Source: Polynucleobacter hallstattensis (GTDB lineage Bacteria > Pseudomonadota > Gammaproteobacteria > Burkholderiales > Burkholderiaceae). From it: a stretch of 64,000 nt of DNA. The notes beneath the pieces are model-generated. The model made no database searches. It was not told the origin of the DNA and saw only the letters and a list, made by a program, of their open reading frames with translations. Both the position numbers and the translations under genes were made by a program. Below are positions 38,862 to 47,078 of this stretch, piece by piece (the stretch's first letter is position 1; every line of letters begins with the position of its first letter). The DNA lies in the NCBI RefSeq assembly GCF_018881835.1, contig NZ_JACVPO010000001.1, positions 186,001 to 250,000 of the forward strand, given 5' to 3'.

Positions 38862-39800
38862 ATGAATCAATACGTAGCTGTTATCGGTACCGGCACCATG
38901 GCCGCAGGAATTGCTGCAGGATTCATTTCTCACAGCATTCCTGTTGCGATACTGGGAAGAAACAAGGAGAAGTCCAGTGATTGCCTAAGGAAAGCCATTC
39001 AGCTAGCCTTCAAGATTGGTTTGCACGGTAAAAATGCTTTGCTTGATGCTGCTGCCATTGAGGCGACGCAAGTGAGCACCACTATGGAAAGCTGGGAGGC
39101 GTGGGGTGAATGCTCTTGGGTGATTGAAACTGTTTCCGAAAATCTGGAATTAAAGAAGCAAATTTTTGCCTACCTTGACGACAAAGTTCCGGCCGATATT
39201 CCGATCGGCAGCAATAGCTCCGGCTTTCCAATCACCAAAATCACTGCTGAACTGAAAACCGCTAACAGAATGATGGGTGCCCATTACTTTATGCCGGCAG
39301 AAGTTGTGCCATTAGTAGAGATTGTGATGGGAGAGAAAACGGACCCTACTTTTTCTGAAAGAGTATGTCAAATTTATAAAGCGATCGACAAAAAACCAGT
39401 ACTAGTGAAAAAAGATATTCCTGGATTTTTAGCGAATCGCATTCAACATGCTCTGATGCGTGAAGCGCTATCACTTATAGAAGAGGGTATTGCAAGCCCA
39501 GAGGACATTGATGATGCGGTACGTTACAGCTTTGGTTTTCGCTATGCCGCTGTTGGGCCCATGACCCAAAAAGAAATCTCAGGATGGGATGGAATGGCAA
39601 ATGCGGCAAAGGAAATTTACCCCTCCCTCTCCAACATCACCTCCTTACCACCAAAAGTGGTAAAACTTATGACCGAAGGAAAGACCGGCATGAAGGCTGG
39701 TGAGGGCTTCAGAAAATGGACTCCAGAAGAAATTCAGCAGACCTCAAATTCGTATTCAAAAAGGTTAAAAGCAGCCTTTGACGTACTCAATATGGACTAA
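38862..39800 (+). CDS. 3-hydroxyacyl-CoA dehydrogenase / L-gulonate 3-dehydrogenase-like NAD enzyme
   Basis: The 312-residue product has the N-terminal NAD-binding motif VIGTGTMAAGIAAGF and the family pattern SNSSGFPITKI, MMGAHYFMPAEVVPLVEIV and KKDIPGFLANRIQHALMREA. This family covers 3-hydroxybutyryl-CoA dehydrogenase, L-carnitine dehydrogenase and L-gulonate 3-dehydrogenase (lambda-crystallin). Next to a UxaA-type dehydratase and a lactonase, oxidation of a free sugar acid at C3 is plausible. It is 30 bases upstream of the dehydratase gene on the same transcript. Confidence 0.83.
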   Translation: MNQYVAVIGTGTMAAGIAAGFISHSIPVAILGRNKEKSSDCLRKAIQLAFKIGLHGKNALLDAAAIEATQVSTTMESWEAWGECSWVIETVSENLELKKQIFAYLDDKVPADIPIGSNSSGFPITKITAELKTANRMMGAHYFMPAEVVPLVEIVMGEKTDPTFSERVCQIYKAIDKKPVLVKKDIPGFLANRIQHALMREALSLIEEGIASPEDIDDAVRYSFGFRYAAVGPMTQKEISGWDGMANAAKEIYPSLSNITSLPPKVVKLMTEGKTGMKAGEGFRKWTPEEIQQTSNSYSKRLKAAFDVLNMD

Positions 39801-39830
39801 TTAATAAAACATATTTACTGAAAGTATTCA

Positions 39831-41378
39831 ATGATTGAAACATCTGGAAAAAAATTAGCCGGGCCAATTATTCGCCTACATCCTAACGATAATATTGTTG
39901 TTGCCCGCATAGATATTGGAATTGGTGAAAGTGTACCTAGCGAAAATTTGACTAGTCGCAGTCAAGTACCTGCCGGCTACAAAATTGCCGCAAAGAAAAT
40001 TCTGCAGGGTGAGCCTATCCTCAAATACAACGTAACAGTGGGCTTTGCTAATACTGATATTGAAGCTGGCATGATGGTTCATAGTCATAACACCGAGTTT
40101 CGTGAATTCGATCGTGACTATGCCTATGCTAGTGAATACAAGCCCACCACCCTCCTTCCAGAATCTGAACGTGCAACATTTGAAGGTTATGTGCGTGCCA
40201 ATGGAAAAGTAGGTACGCGTAATTTCATTGGCATTCTATCAACCGTCAATTGCTCTGCAACGGTGGTCAATAAAATTGCTGACTGGTTCACGCCCGAGAG
40301 GTTGAAAGACTATCCAAATATCGATGGCGTAGTTGCTTTTAGTCACGGCATCGGCTGCGGTATGGAAATGAGTGGCGAGCCAATGCAACTGCTTCGTAGA
40401 ACGATGGCGGGTTATGCGCAGCACCCTAACCTAGCTGCAGCCCTCATTATTGGCTTAGGTTGTGAGCGTAATCAGCTGAAAGGGTTGATGGAGCAAGAGG
40501 CATTACAAGAAAACTCTACTTTGCATACTTTCATCATGCAAGAGACTGGTGGCACACGTAAAACCATTGAAGCAGGAATTGAAGCTGTCAAAGCACTTCT
40601 GCCCGAAGCCAATAAAGTAAAGCGTCAAACTGTTTCTGCGAGCCATTTATGCGTTGGTCTGCAATGCGGTGGATCGGATGGATTCTCTTCCATTACCGCA
40701 AACCCCGCCTTAGGTGCTGCAATTGATATCTTGTCGCGCCATGGTGGCACAGGCATTCTTTCTGAAACGCCGGAAATTTATGGGGTTGAGCACACCCTTA
40801 CCCGTCGCGCAGCAAGCAAAGCCATTGGTGAAAAACTGATTCAACGGATTCGATGGTGGAAAGATGAGTATTCCGTTGGTCGTGATGTACAGATCAATGG
40901 GCAAGTGAGTCCCGGAAATCAAATTGGTGGCCTTGCAAACATTTTTGAAAAGTCACTCGGTTCCTCTATGAAAGGTGGTACCGGACCCCTGATGGAGGTC
41001 TATCGATATGCAGAGCCAGTCACAGCTAAAGGTTTTGTATTTATGGATACGCCAGGCTTTGATCCTGTCTCAGCAACCGGTCAAATTGCAGGTGGGGCAA
41101 ACCTAATTGCTTTCACTACGGGACGCGGCTCCATGTTTGGCTCTAAACCAGCGCCTTGCATTAAGCTAGCTACCAATACACCTATGTATCAAAGACTAAC
41201 TGAAGACATGGATATCAATTGCGGGGAGATCTTAGATGGTACGGTTTCCGTTCAGGAGATGGGGCAACGTATTTTTGAACTCTTCCTCAGGACAGCCTCT
41301 GGAGAGGCTTCAAAAAGCGAATTACTAGGCCTAGGTGATTATGAATTCGTGCCTTGGCAAGTGGGTGTCATGAGCTAA
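39831..41378 (+). CDS. UxaA/GarD family sugar-acid dehydratase
   Basis: The 515-residue product combines an N-terminal SAF domain (about 12-90; LHPNDNIVVARIDIGIGE) with the altronate/galactarate dehydratase domain (FEGYVRANGKVGTRNFIGIL, VVAFSHGIGCGMEMSG, LIIGLGCERNQLKGL, VGLQCGGSDGFSSITANPALG). The Cys and His residues fit the iron site of this family. It dehydrates an aldonate or aldarate to a 2-keto-3-deoxy acid. Length suits both altronate dehydratase UxaA and galactarate dehydratase GarD, and I cannot choose between them. A terminator follows. Confidence 0.87.
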   Translation: MIETSGKKLAGPIIRLHPNDNIVVARIDIGIGESVPSENLTSRSQVPAGYKIAAKKILQGEPILKYNVTVGFANTDIEAGMMVHSHNTEFREFDRDYAYASEYKPTTLLPESERATFEGYVRANGKVGTRNFIGILSTVNCSATVVNKIADWFTPERLKDYPNIDGVVAFSHGIGCGMEMSGEPMQLLRRTMAGYAQHPNLAAALIIGLGCERNQLKGLMEQEALQENSTLHTFIMQETGGTRKTIEAGIEAVKALLPEANKVKRQTVSASHLCVGLQCGGSDGFSSITANPALGAAIDILSRHGGTGILSETPEIYGVEHTLTRRAASKAIGEKLIQRIRWWKDEYSVGRDVQINGQVSPGNQIGGLANIFEKSLGSSMKGGTGPLMEVYRYAEPVTAKGFVFMDTPGFDPVSATGQIAGGANLIAFTTGRGSMFGSKPAPCIKLATNTPMYQRLTEDMDINCGEILDGTVSVQEMGQRIFELFLRTASGEASKSELLGLGDYEFVPWQVGVMS

Positions 41379-41406
41379 TAAAAGGCTCCAACTCACAGTA
41401 GCGATA

Positions 41407-41429
41407 AGCGGGCAATTAGCCCGCTTTTT
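41407..41429 (+). terminator. Rho-independent terminator after the UxaA-type gene
   Basis: The stem AGCGGGC/GCCCGCT with a 5-base AATTA loop is followed by TTTTC and T-rich sequence. It lies 29 bases after the dehydratase stop. Confidence 0.9.
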
Positions 41430-41509
41430 CTTTATTAAAAGAAGCCAGATATCAGCGCTGGGGACTGTAGAATTAATACTATTGAATTAATCAGGACTTC
41501 ATTAGGCTT

Positions 41510-42469
41510 ATGAAATTCAGGGACTACTATGAAACACTCGGTGTAGCGCGTGGCGCCACTGAAGCAGAAATTAAAGCAGCTTACCGAAAGTTGGCGCGCA
41601 AATATCATCCAGATGTGAATAAAGAAGCTGGGGCAGAAGACCAATTTAAAGAAGTTGGCGAGGCCTACGCCGTTCTCAAAGATACTGAGAAACGCGCTGC
41701 CTACGATCGTATGGGCGCTAACTGGAAGAATGGTCAAGACTTCACTCCTCCACCAAACTGGAATGAAGGGTTTGAATATTCTGATAGCAACTTTGGCGGC
41801 GGCTACGAGGGCGATCAAAGTGAATTCTTTGAATCCCTCTTTGGTAGAGGGCGTCACGCTCAAGGCGGTAGAGGTGGGAATCCCCGTCAAGGCATGAACT
41901 TCAAGGGTCAAGATCATCACGCCAAGATATTGATTGATCTGGCGGATGCCTATAACGGAGCACAACGGACTATCGCCCTGCATATGCCTACGCAAGATGC
42001 TAACGGTAATGTCAGTACCCAGGAACGTAAGCTCGATGTCAGTATTCCGAAAGGCATTAAGGCTGGACAAAATCTACGCTTAGCTGGTCAGGGCGGTCCA
42101 GGCATGGGCTCTGGTGGTGCAGGTGATCTGTATCTTGAGATTGATTTCCACTCCAATCCTATTTATCGCGTAGATGGCAAAGACGTTTATCTTGATTTAC
42201 CACTGGCCCCATGGGAAGCAGCGCTTGGAACTACCGTCAATATTCCAACCCCTGCAGGCTCAACTTTAGAACTGAAAATTCCGGTGGGCACAGTAGCAGG
42301 TCGTAAGATGCGACTCAAAGAGAAGGGCATCCCCAGCAAAGAGGCAGGCGATCTATACGTAGTGCCAAACATTGTTTTACCCGGTGCCGAAACAGATGCA
42401 CAAAAAGAAGCTTATCAAGCGCTGGAGAAAGCTTTTGATTTCAAGCCAAGAAACCATTTGAAGGGATGA
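41510..42469 (+). CDS. cbpA: Curved-DNA-binding DnaJ-type co-chaperone CbpA
   Basis: The 319-residue product has an N-terminal J domain (about 5-70) with the HPD motif in KYHPDVNKEAG, a Gly/Phe-rich linker (about 85-130) and two C-terminal beta domains, without the DnaJ zinc-finger region. This is the class B CbpA layout. It stimulates DnaK and, in E. coli, also binds curved DNA. Its stop overlaps the start of cbpM, the specific modulator, confirming the identity. Confidence 0.94.
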   Translation: MKFRDYYETLGVARGATEAEIKAAYRKLARKYHPDVNKEAGAEDQFKEVGEAYAVLKDTEKRAAYDRMGANWKNGQDFTPPPNWNEGFEYSDSNFGGGYEGDQSEFFESLFGRGRHAQGGRGGNPRQGMNFKGQDHHAKILIDLADAYNGAQRTIALHMPTQDANGNVSTQERKLDVSIPKGIKAGQNLRLAGQGGPGMGSGGAGDLYLEIDFHSNPIYRVDGKDVYLDLPLAPWEAALGTTVNIPTPAGSTLELKIPVGTVAGRKMRLKEKGIPSKEAGDLYVVPNIVLPGAETDAQKEAYQALEKAFDFKPRNHLKG

Positions 42470-42792
42470 TGAATATGACACAAACACAAATCACCTGGAT
42501 TACAGGTAGCGTTGTTGAGGAAGAGGTGCACATGAGCATTGTAGAAATTTCACAAGCAACACGTGCGCCAGAAGATCTCATCATGTCGTGGGTATCCGAG
42601 GGTGTTCTCAGTCCTGCGGGTTCATCTCCAGAGGACTGGCGCTTTAGTGGAGAGTCTCTCAAGCGCGCAAAAACTGCCGCTCATCTGACTCATGATCTAG
42701 AACTCAATACTCCTGGAGTCGCTTTAGCACTAGATCTTCTAGATGAAATCAGTCGTCTTCGCAATCAGCTGGTTCGTGAAAAAATAGTCTAA
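42466..42792 (+). CDS. cbpM: Chaperone modulator CbpM
   Basis: The 108-residue product resembles CbpM/MerR-like chaperone modulators: MSIVEISQATRAPEDLIMSWVSEGVLSP, GSSPEDWRFSGESLKRAK and a C-terminal helix with LALDLLDEISRLRNQL. CbpM binds the J domain of CbpA and inhibits it. ATG 42466 overlaps the cbpA stop (ATGA); ATG 42475, better spaced from an AAGGG motif, is an alternative start. Confidence 0.9.
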   Translation: MMNMTQTQITWITGSVVEEEVHMSIVEISQATRAPEDLIMSWVSEGVLSPAGSSPEDWRFSGESLKRAKTAAHLTHDLELNTPGVALALDLLDEISRLRNQLVREKIV

Positions 42793-42809
42793 GTCCCTTA
42801 GGGACTTAG
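42789..42809 (+). terminator. Hairpin at the end of cbpM
   Basis: The perfect stem CTAAGTCCC/GGGACTTAG with a 3-base loop includes the cbpM stop codon. No clear T run follows, so it may be a weak terminator or mRNA-stabilising structure. Confidence 0.4.
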
Positions 42810-42844
42810 TAACGATATATTTTGTAATTTAGGATAAAAAATAA

Positions 42845-43516
42845 ATGGCTGCATTGCCCTGCATTGAAATTGAAACCGCCTCCAATCCAAGTGCCGCTGT
42901 CATTTGGCTCCACGGATTAGGAGCTGATGGCAATGACTTTGTACCCATCATTCCCCAGCTCAATCTTTCTGAGTGCCCTGCTATTCGATTTATTTTTCCA
43001 AGCGCACCCTCTATGGCTGTCACGGTCAATGGTGGCTACGTGATGCCAGCCTGGTATGACATTACGGGGAGAGATATCAACGATCGCGAGGATATTGCTG
43101 GTATTCACAAATCAGCAAAAGCGATCTCGGAATTAATTGAACGAGAAGCAAGTCGAGGGATTGCCTATGAAAAAATTGTTTTGGCAGGATTCTCGCAGGG
43201 TTGTGCTATGTCCTTACAGGTTGGCCTACGCTTTCCACATAGATTGGCAGGCATCATGGCACTTTCGGGTTATCTGCCCTTAGCGAATTCACTGGCACTC
43301 GAGAGAAGTGAAGCCAATAACAAGACCGCTGTATTTATGGCGCATGGCGTTTGGGATGCAGTGATCACTCCAGAGCGCGCAGAAGCCTCAGCCGATACTC
43401 TGGAAAAATTAGGCTATCAGGTGGATTGGAATACCTACCCAATGGAACACTCTCTTCATCCAGATGAGCTGGTAGACATCTCCAGATTTTTGACTATGGC
43501 ACTTAGCAAGTCATAA
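42845..43516 (+). CDS. Carboxylesterase / acyl-protein-thioesterase-like alpha/beta hydrolase
   Basis: The 223-residue product is a phospholipase/carboxylesterase family hydrolase. The oxyanion region is VIWLHGLGADGNDFVP, the nucleophile elbow is LAGFSQGCAMS, the acid lies in MAHGVWDAVITPE and the catalytic His in YPMEHSLHPDEL. Members cleave short acyl esters or thioesters in the cytoplasm; the natural substrate is unknown. It follows cbpM by 52 bases and is convergent with uup. Confidence 0.92.
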   Translation: MAALPCIEIETASNPSAAVIWLHGLGADGNDFVPIIPQLNLSECPAIRFIFPSAPSMAVTVNGGYVMPAWYDITGRDINDREDIAGIHKSAKAISELIEREASRGIAYEKIVLAGFSQGCAMSLQVGLRFPHRLAGIMALSGYLPLANSLALERSEANNKTAVFMAHGVWDAVITPERAEASADTLEKLGYQVDWNTYPMEHSLHPDELVDISRFLTMALSKS

Positions 43517-43527
43517 ACCAGATTACA

Positions 43528-45447
43528 TTAAGATTCTGAGCGACTTAAGAGCAGCTCCCAGCGCTGTAATTTGATATCTAGATCGGCAGTGATTTCTGAT
43601 AAGCGCGCTTGCATGCTCGCCGCTAATTCAGGTTCATTCTTGTAGAGATCTGGATTACTCATGGCGATCCCAATATCAGCCTGCTCTGTCTCTAGCGTTT
43701 CGATCTGCAAAGGCAGGGCTTCTAATTCCTGCCGCTCTTTACCATTAAGCTTGCTGACTCCAGTTTTTGCAGCAGCGGGTTTTGATTCAACTTTTGCTTC
43801 TGGCTTGGATTCCGATTTCTCAGCAGCTTTCAGGCCACCGTTGGCTGCACGAATCTTATCTGAGCGCGCCTTCTGAATCTTCCAGTCCTCGTAGCCACCT
43901 TCATATTCGCGCCAAAATCCATCACCTTCATTAGCGATGATGCTAGTCACTACGTTATCCAAGAAGTAGCGATCATGGCTGACTAAGAATACGGTGCCCT
44001 TATAGTCTTGGAGTAATTGCTCAAGCAAGTCTAGGGTATCGATATCCAAGTCATTGGTTGGCTCATCTAAAACCAAGACGTTTGCAGGGCGTGCAAATAA
44101 ACGTGCCAACAATAAGCGGTTACGCTCGCCACCAGACAAAGTACTTACCGGTGAATTAGTACGCTCCGGTGCAAATAAGAAATCACTCAGGTAACTCTTC
44201 ACGTGTTTCTTATTGCCATTGATTTCGATCCACTCGCTACCTGGGCTGATGTAATCCTCAAGTGAAGCATTGAGATCAAGACCTTCACGCATTTGATCGA
44301 AATAGGCCACCTCAATACGAGTGCCCATAGTTGCTGTACCAGAGTCTGGCGCAATTGTTCCGAGAATTAGCTTCAGGAGCGTGGTCTTACCAGCACCGTT
44401 AGGGCCCAAAAGTCCCACTTTATCACCACGCAAAATCGTTGCCGTGAAATCCTTCACGATCGGGCGCTCGTATGACTTAGAAACATTTTGTAGATCAGCA
44501 ACAATCTTACCGCTTCTATCTCCTGCTGAAACTGCAAGCTTGACTTGTCCAACAGCATCACGTCTTTGCGAGCGAGTAGTACGAAGATTTTCTAGGCGTG
44601 CAATACGCGCAACGCTACGAGTGCGCCTAGCTTCAACGCCCTTGCGAATCCAGACCTCTTCTTGAGCAAGTAATTTGTCTGCACGTGCGTTAGCCAAAGA
44701 CTCTGAGTTCATTTCCTGGTCTTTTAATACCTCATAGGCCGAGAAATTACCTGGGTACGTACGCAAGATACCGCGATCAAGCTCAACAATTTGCGTGCAG
44801 ACGTTGTCCAAGAAAGCGCGATCATGGGTAACCAAAATCACAGAGCCTTTGTACTCTTTCAATAAATCCTCTAACCAAGAAATGGAATCTAAATCCAAAT
44901 GGTTGGTAGGCTCATCCAGTAGCAATACATCTGGCATCTCTACCAGCGCACGAGCAAGAGCAACCCGCTTCTTGGTTCCTCCCGATAACGTATTAATCTT
45001 GAGCTCAGCCTCTAAGTGCAGACGATCTAGCGTTTCATGAACGCGTTGTTCCCAATTCCAGCCGCTTAAGGCCTCTAGTTGCGACTGCACCTCATCTAGA
45101 CGATGGTGAGCGGCATCATCCCACTCTCCAACGCTAAGGGCTTCATATTCTTCACGCAGGGCTTTGGCTTGCGCCACGCCCTTAGACACAGCATCAAAGA
45201 CGGTCTCCTCAGCCTCAAATATAGGCTCTTGTGGAACATAGGCAATGCGGAGGCCCTGCTGATATTGCAGCAAGCCATCATCCATTTTTTCTATGCCGGC
45301 CAAGATCTTCAATAAAGAGGATTTGCCCGTGCCATTGCGGCCAATTAAGCCAACACGCTCCCCAGATTCAAGTGAGAAAGCAGTGTTTGCGAGGAGGTCA
45401 ACGTGGCCAAAAGCCAGTTTTGCATCAGTGAGTACGATTAAAGCCAT
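43528..45447 (-). CDS. uup: ABC-F family ATPase Uup
   Basis: The 639-residue soluble protein has two ABC domains: Walker A GRNGTGKSS near 36 and signature LSGGTKKRVALARAL; then Walker A GPNGAGKTT near 347 and signature LSGGERNRLLLARLF. Both have LDEPTNHLD/NDLD Walker B motifs. A charged linker joins the two domains, and the last 100 residues form a Lys/Glu-rich part and predicted coiled coil. Uup-type ABC-F proteins bind ribosomes or branched DNA and affect translation and transposon excision. No membrane segments are present. Confidence 0.93.
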   Translation of the reverse strand: MALIVLTDAKLAFGHVDLLANTAFSLESGERVGLIGRNGTGKSSLLKILAGIEKMDDGLLQYQQGLRIAYVPQEPIFEAEETVFDAVSKGVAQAKALREEYEALSVGEWDDAAHHRLDEVQSQLEALSGWNWEQRVHETLDRLHLEAELKINTLSGGTKKRVALARALVEMPDVLLLDEPTNHLDLDSISWLEDLLKEYKGSVILVTHDRAFLDNVCTQIVELDRGILRTYPGNFSAYEVLKDQEMNSESLANARADKLLAQEEVWIRKGVEARRTRSVARIARLENLRTTRSQRRDAVGQVKLAVSAGDRSGKIVADLQNVSKSYERPIVKDFTATILRGDKVGLLGPNGAGKTTLLKLILGTIAPDSGTATMGTRIEVAYFDQMREGLDLNASLEDYISPGSEWIEINGNKKHVKSYLSDFLFAPERTNSPVSTLSGGERNRLLLARLFARPANVLVLDEPTNDLDIDTLDLLEQLLQDYKGTVFLVSHDRYFLDNVVTSIIANEGDGFWREYEGGYEDWKIQKARSDKIRAANGGLKAAEKSESKPEAKVESKPAAAKTGVSKLNGKERQELEALPLQIETLETEQADIGIAMSNPDLYKNEPELAASMQARLSEITADLDIKLQRWELLLSRSES

Positions 45448-45548
45448 GGCGACATTATCGTCACTTCACCTAAAGTGGTGATATTTCCAATAAACATGGG
45501 ATTGAGAAGTAGAATTTATTCAGGGAACATCACCAAATAAAGGGATAA

Positions 45549-46145
45549 ATGACCTGTAAGCTCAGCCCTAGCGCTCCACGACTCATCCTCTTTGCCGGCC
45601 ATGCGGGCACTGGTAAAAGTACTTTAGCTAAAAAAGCACTGCCTCTCATTGTTGAGAAGACTGGAGAAAGCTTTTTCTTTTTAGATAAAGATACGGTTTA
45701 TGGCGCCTATAGCGCCCATGTTATGGAGCTCACTACCAATAACCCCAATGATCGAGATAGCCCTTTTTATCTGCAGAACTTAAGGGATTGGGAATATGCG
45801 GGACTCATTGCTATTGCCAAAGAAAACCTACATCTCGGAGTAAATGTGATCCTGGTAGGCCCCTTTTCTAGTGAAATCCAAAGCGGTCGAATGTTTAAGT
45901 CTGAAGAGCTTGGCGTGCCCAGCGTATCGAGCATCAGAATTGCTTGGATTGATTTAGACGAGAGTGAAGCTAAAAGCCGCATGGAGCGGCGCGCAGATCC
46001 GAGAGATGAATACAAACTACAGCACTGGGATGAATACACTAAGCGAAGAGTAGAACCACCAGAGCATGCTGCAATACAGCGTTTCGATAACTTACATTTT
46101 GATGAAGCTCAGTTTCAAAAGTTAATAGACCATCTTATTCAATAA
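45549..46145 (+). CDS. Small P-loop kinase / zeta-toxin-like AAA protein
   Basis: The 198-residue product begins with a strand and P-loop, LILFAGHAGTGKSTLAKKAL (Walker A at 17-25). A possible lid segment RMERRADPRDEYKLQHWDEY lies near 140-160. The layout is that of nucleoside or metabolite kinases and zeta-toxin-like P-loop proteins. I see no antitoxin gene next to it, so a metabolic kinase is equally possible. Confidence 0.72.
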   Translation: MTCKLSPSAPRLILFAGHAGTGKSTLAKKALPLIVEKTGESFFFLDKDTVYGAYSAHVMELTTNNPNDRDSPFYLQNLRDWEYAGLIAIAKENLHLGVNVILVGPFSSEIQSGRMFKSEELGVPSVSSIRIAWIDLDESEAKSRMERRADPRDEYKLQHWDEYTKRRVEPPEHAAIQRFDNLHFDEAQFQKLIDHLIQ

Positions 46146-46153
46146 ACCGTAGA

Positions 46154-46181
46154 TAAAAAAATAGAGTCTTAAAGACTCTAT
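46154..46181 (-). terminator. Rho-independent terminator after ompW
   Basis: On the minus strand the near-perfect palindrome ATAGAGTCTT/AAGACTCTAT is followed by TTTTTTATC. It lies 24 bases past the ompW stop and before the convergent kinase stop. Confidence 0.85.
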
Positions 46182-46204
46182 CGTAAGAACTAAATATTAA
46201 ATAC

Positions 46205-46825
46205 TTAGAACTTATATGCCACACCAATAGCTGGCATCCAAGGATTTAGCGTCAATTTACCTGCGCTCGCACCAGCAGCAGTAGTTACATTTGTCCTCAT
46301 AGTTGCATATTTCAAGTCAACGTTTAGACCCCAGTTTTTATCAAACATGTAATCCATACCAATTTGACCAACCGCGCCAAGGCTTGAGTTGTCAACAGAA
46401 TATGCCCCACCGCCTAGATTATTACGACTACTAAAGAGTGTGTAATTAACACCAGCACCAACATAAGGCTTGAATGCTCCAAAATCTGTAAAGTGATATT
46501 GCAGGAGAAGTGACGGTGGAAGGGCCTTGATGGTGCCTAATTTATTACCACCGGCATCAATCTGAATGGATTGTGGATAGGTTAATACCAACTCAGTAGC
46601 AATATTCTTTGTAAAGAAATAAGAAACATCAAACTCAGGAATCATTTGATCCTTAGCTTTTACGTCAAGTGTTTGAACGGCACTGGTTTGACCATTTTGC
46701 CAAAGTAAATCAACCACTCGAACACGAACCATCCATGGGTTCTCGTTTGAGGATTGGGCTTGAGCGACTACTGGAGCCAGTGAAGCAAGTGCTGCCATAG
46801 CAGCTACTATAGTTTTGATACGCAT
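46205..46825 (-). CDS. ompW: OmpW family outer-membrane protein
   Basis: The 206-residue product has a signal peptide (VAAMAALASLAPVVAQAQ) and an eight-stranded OmpW barrel: NPWMVRVRVVDLLWQ, EFDVSYFFTKNIATELVLTY, FKPYVGAGVNYTLFS and a C-terminal aromatic end (GVAYKF). OmpW proteins pass small hydrophobic molecules across the outer membrane and are linked to oxygen shift and stress. An AAGGAGT motif precedes the ATG. Two perfect FNR-type boxes lie upstream (46891 and 46963), so oxygen control is likely. Confidence 0.93.
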   Translation of the reverse strand: MRIKTIVAAMAALASLAPVVAQAQSSNENPWMVRVRVVDLLWQNGQTSAVQTLDVKAKDQMIPEFDVSYFFTKNIATELVLTYPQSIQIDAGGNKLGTIKALPPSLLLQYHFTDFGAFKPYVGAGVNYTLFSSRNNLGGGAYSVDNSSLGAVGQIGMDYMFDKNWGLNVDLKYATMRTNVTTAAGASAGKLTLNPWMPAIGVAYKF

Positions 46826-46890
46826 GGTGTACTCCTTTTTCGATTATCGATTTGATGGATCAATTTTCAAGTTGAAGATGGGGCATCGAT

Positions 46891-46904
46891 TTGATGCAAA
46901 TCAA
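46891..46904 (-). promoter_or_regulatory. FNR/Anr box 1 upstream of ompW
   Basis: TTGATGCAAATCAA is a perfect match to the FNR consensus TTGAT-N4-ATCAA. Its centre is about 72 bases upstream of the ompW start. If it works as a class II site at -41.5, transcription would begin about 31 bases before the ATG, which leaves a normal leader. Confidence 0.75.
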
Positions 46905-46962
46905 ATATATAGGCTACTGAAATTTTTTATTGGTATAAAAGCAACGCTATTTTGATGAGTTT

Positions 46963-46976
46963 TTGATCCAGATCAA
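46963..46976 (-). promoter_or_regulatory. FNR/Anr box 2 upstream of ompW
   Basis: TTGATCCAGATCAA is a second perfect TTGAT-N4-ATCAA match, 72 bases farther upstream than box 1. The interval is about seven helical turns, so two dimers could bind on the same DNA face. The gap around it (46826-47078) holds no gene. Confidence 0.7.
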
Positions 46977-47078
46977 ATAGCTCTGAATTTACAATCAACC
47001 AGAATAAAACTATGCTTCTTTTTTTTATTTGAAATGAGTTCCGGTAACAGAGAACTCTTTGGCAATCAGCCGATGAAT

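Noticed and set aside
41435-42070. A 211-codon minus-strand frame opposite cbpA
   Set aside because: It lies wholly inside the well-supported cbpA gene on the other strand and the translation has no recognisable domain; its length reflects the codon pattern of cbpA.
46852-46863. A third TTGAT/ATCAA palindrome near ompW as an FNR site
   Set aside because: The arms are separated by 2 bases, not 4, so FNR should not bind it well.
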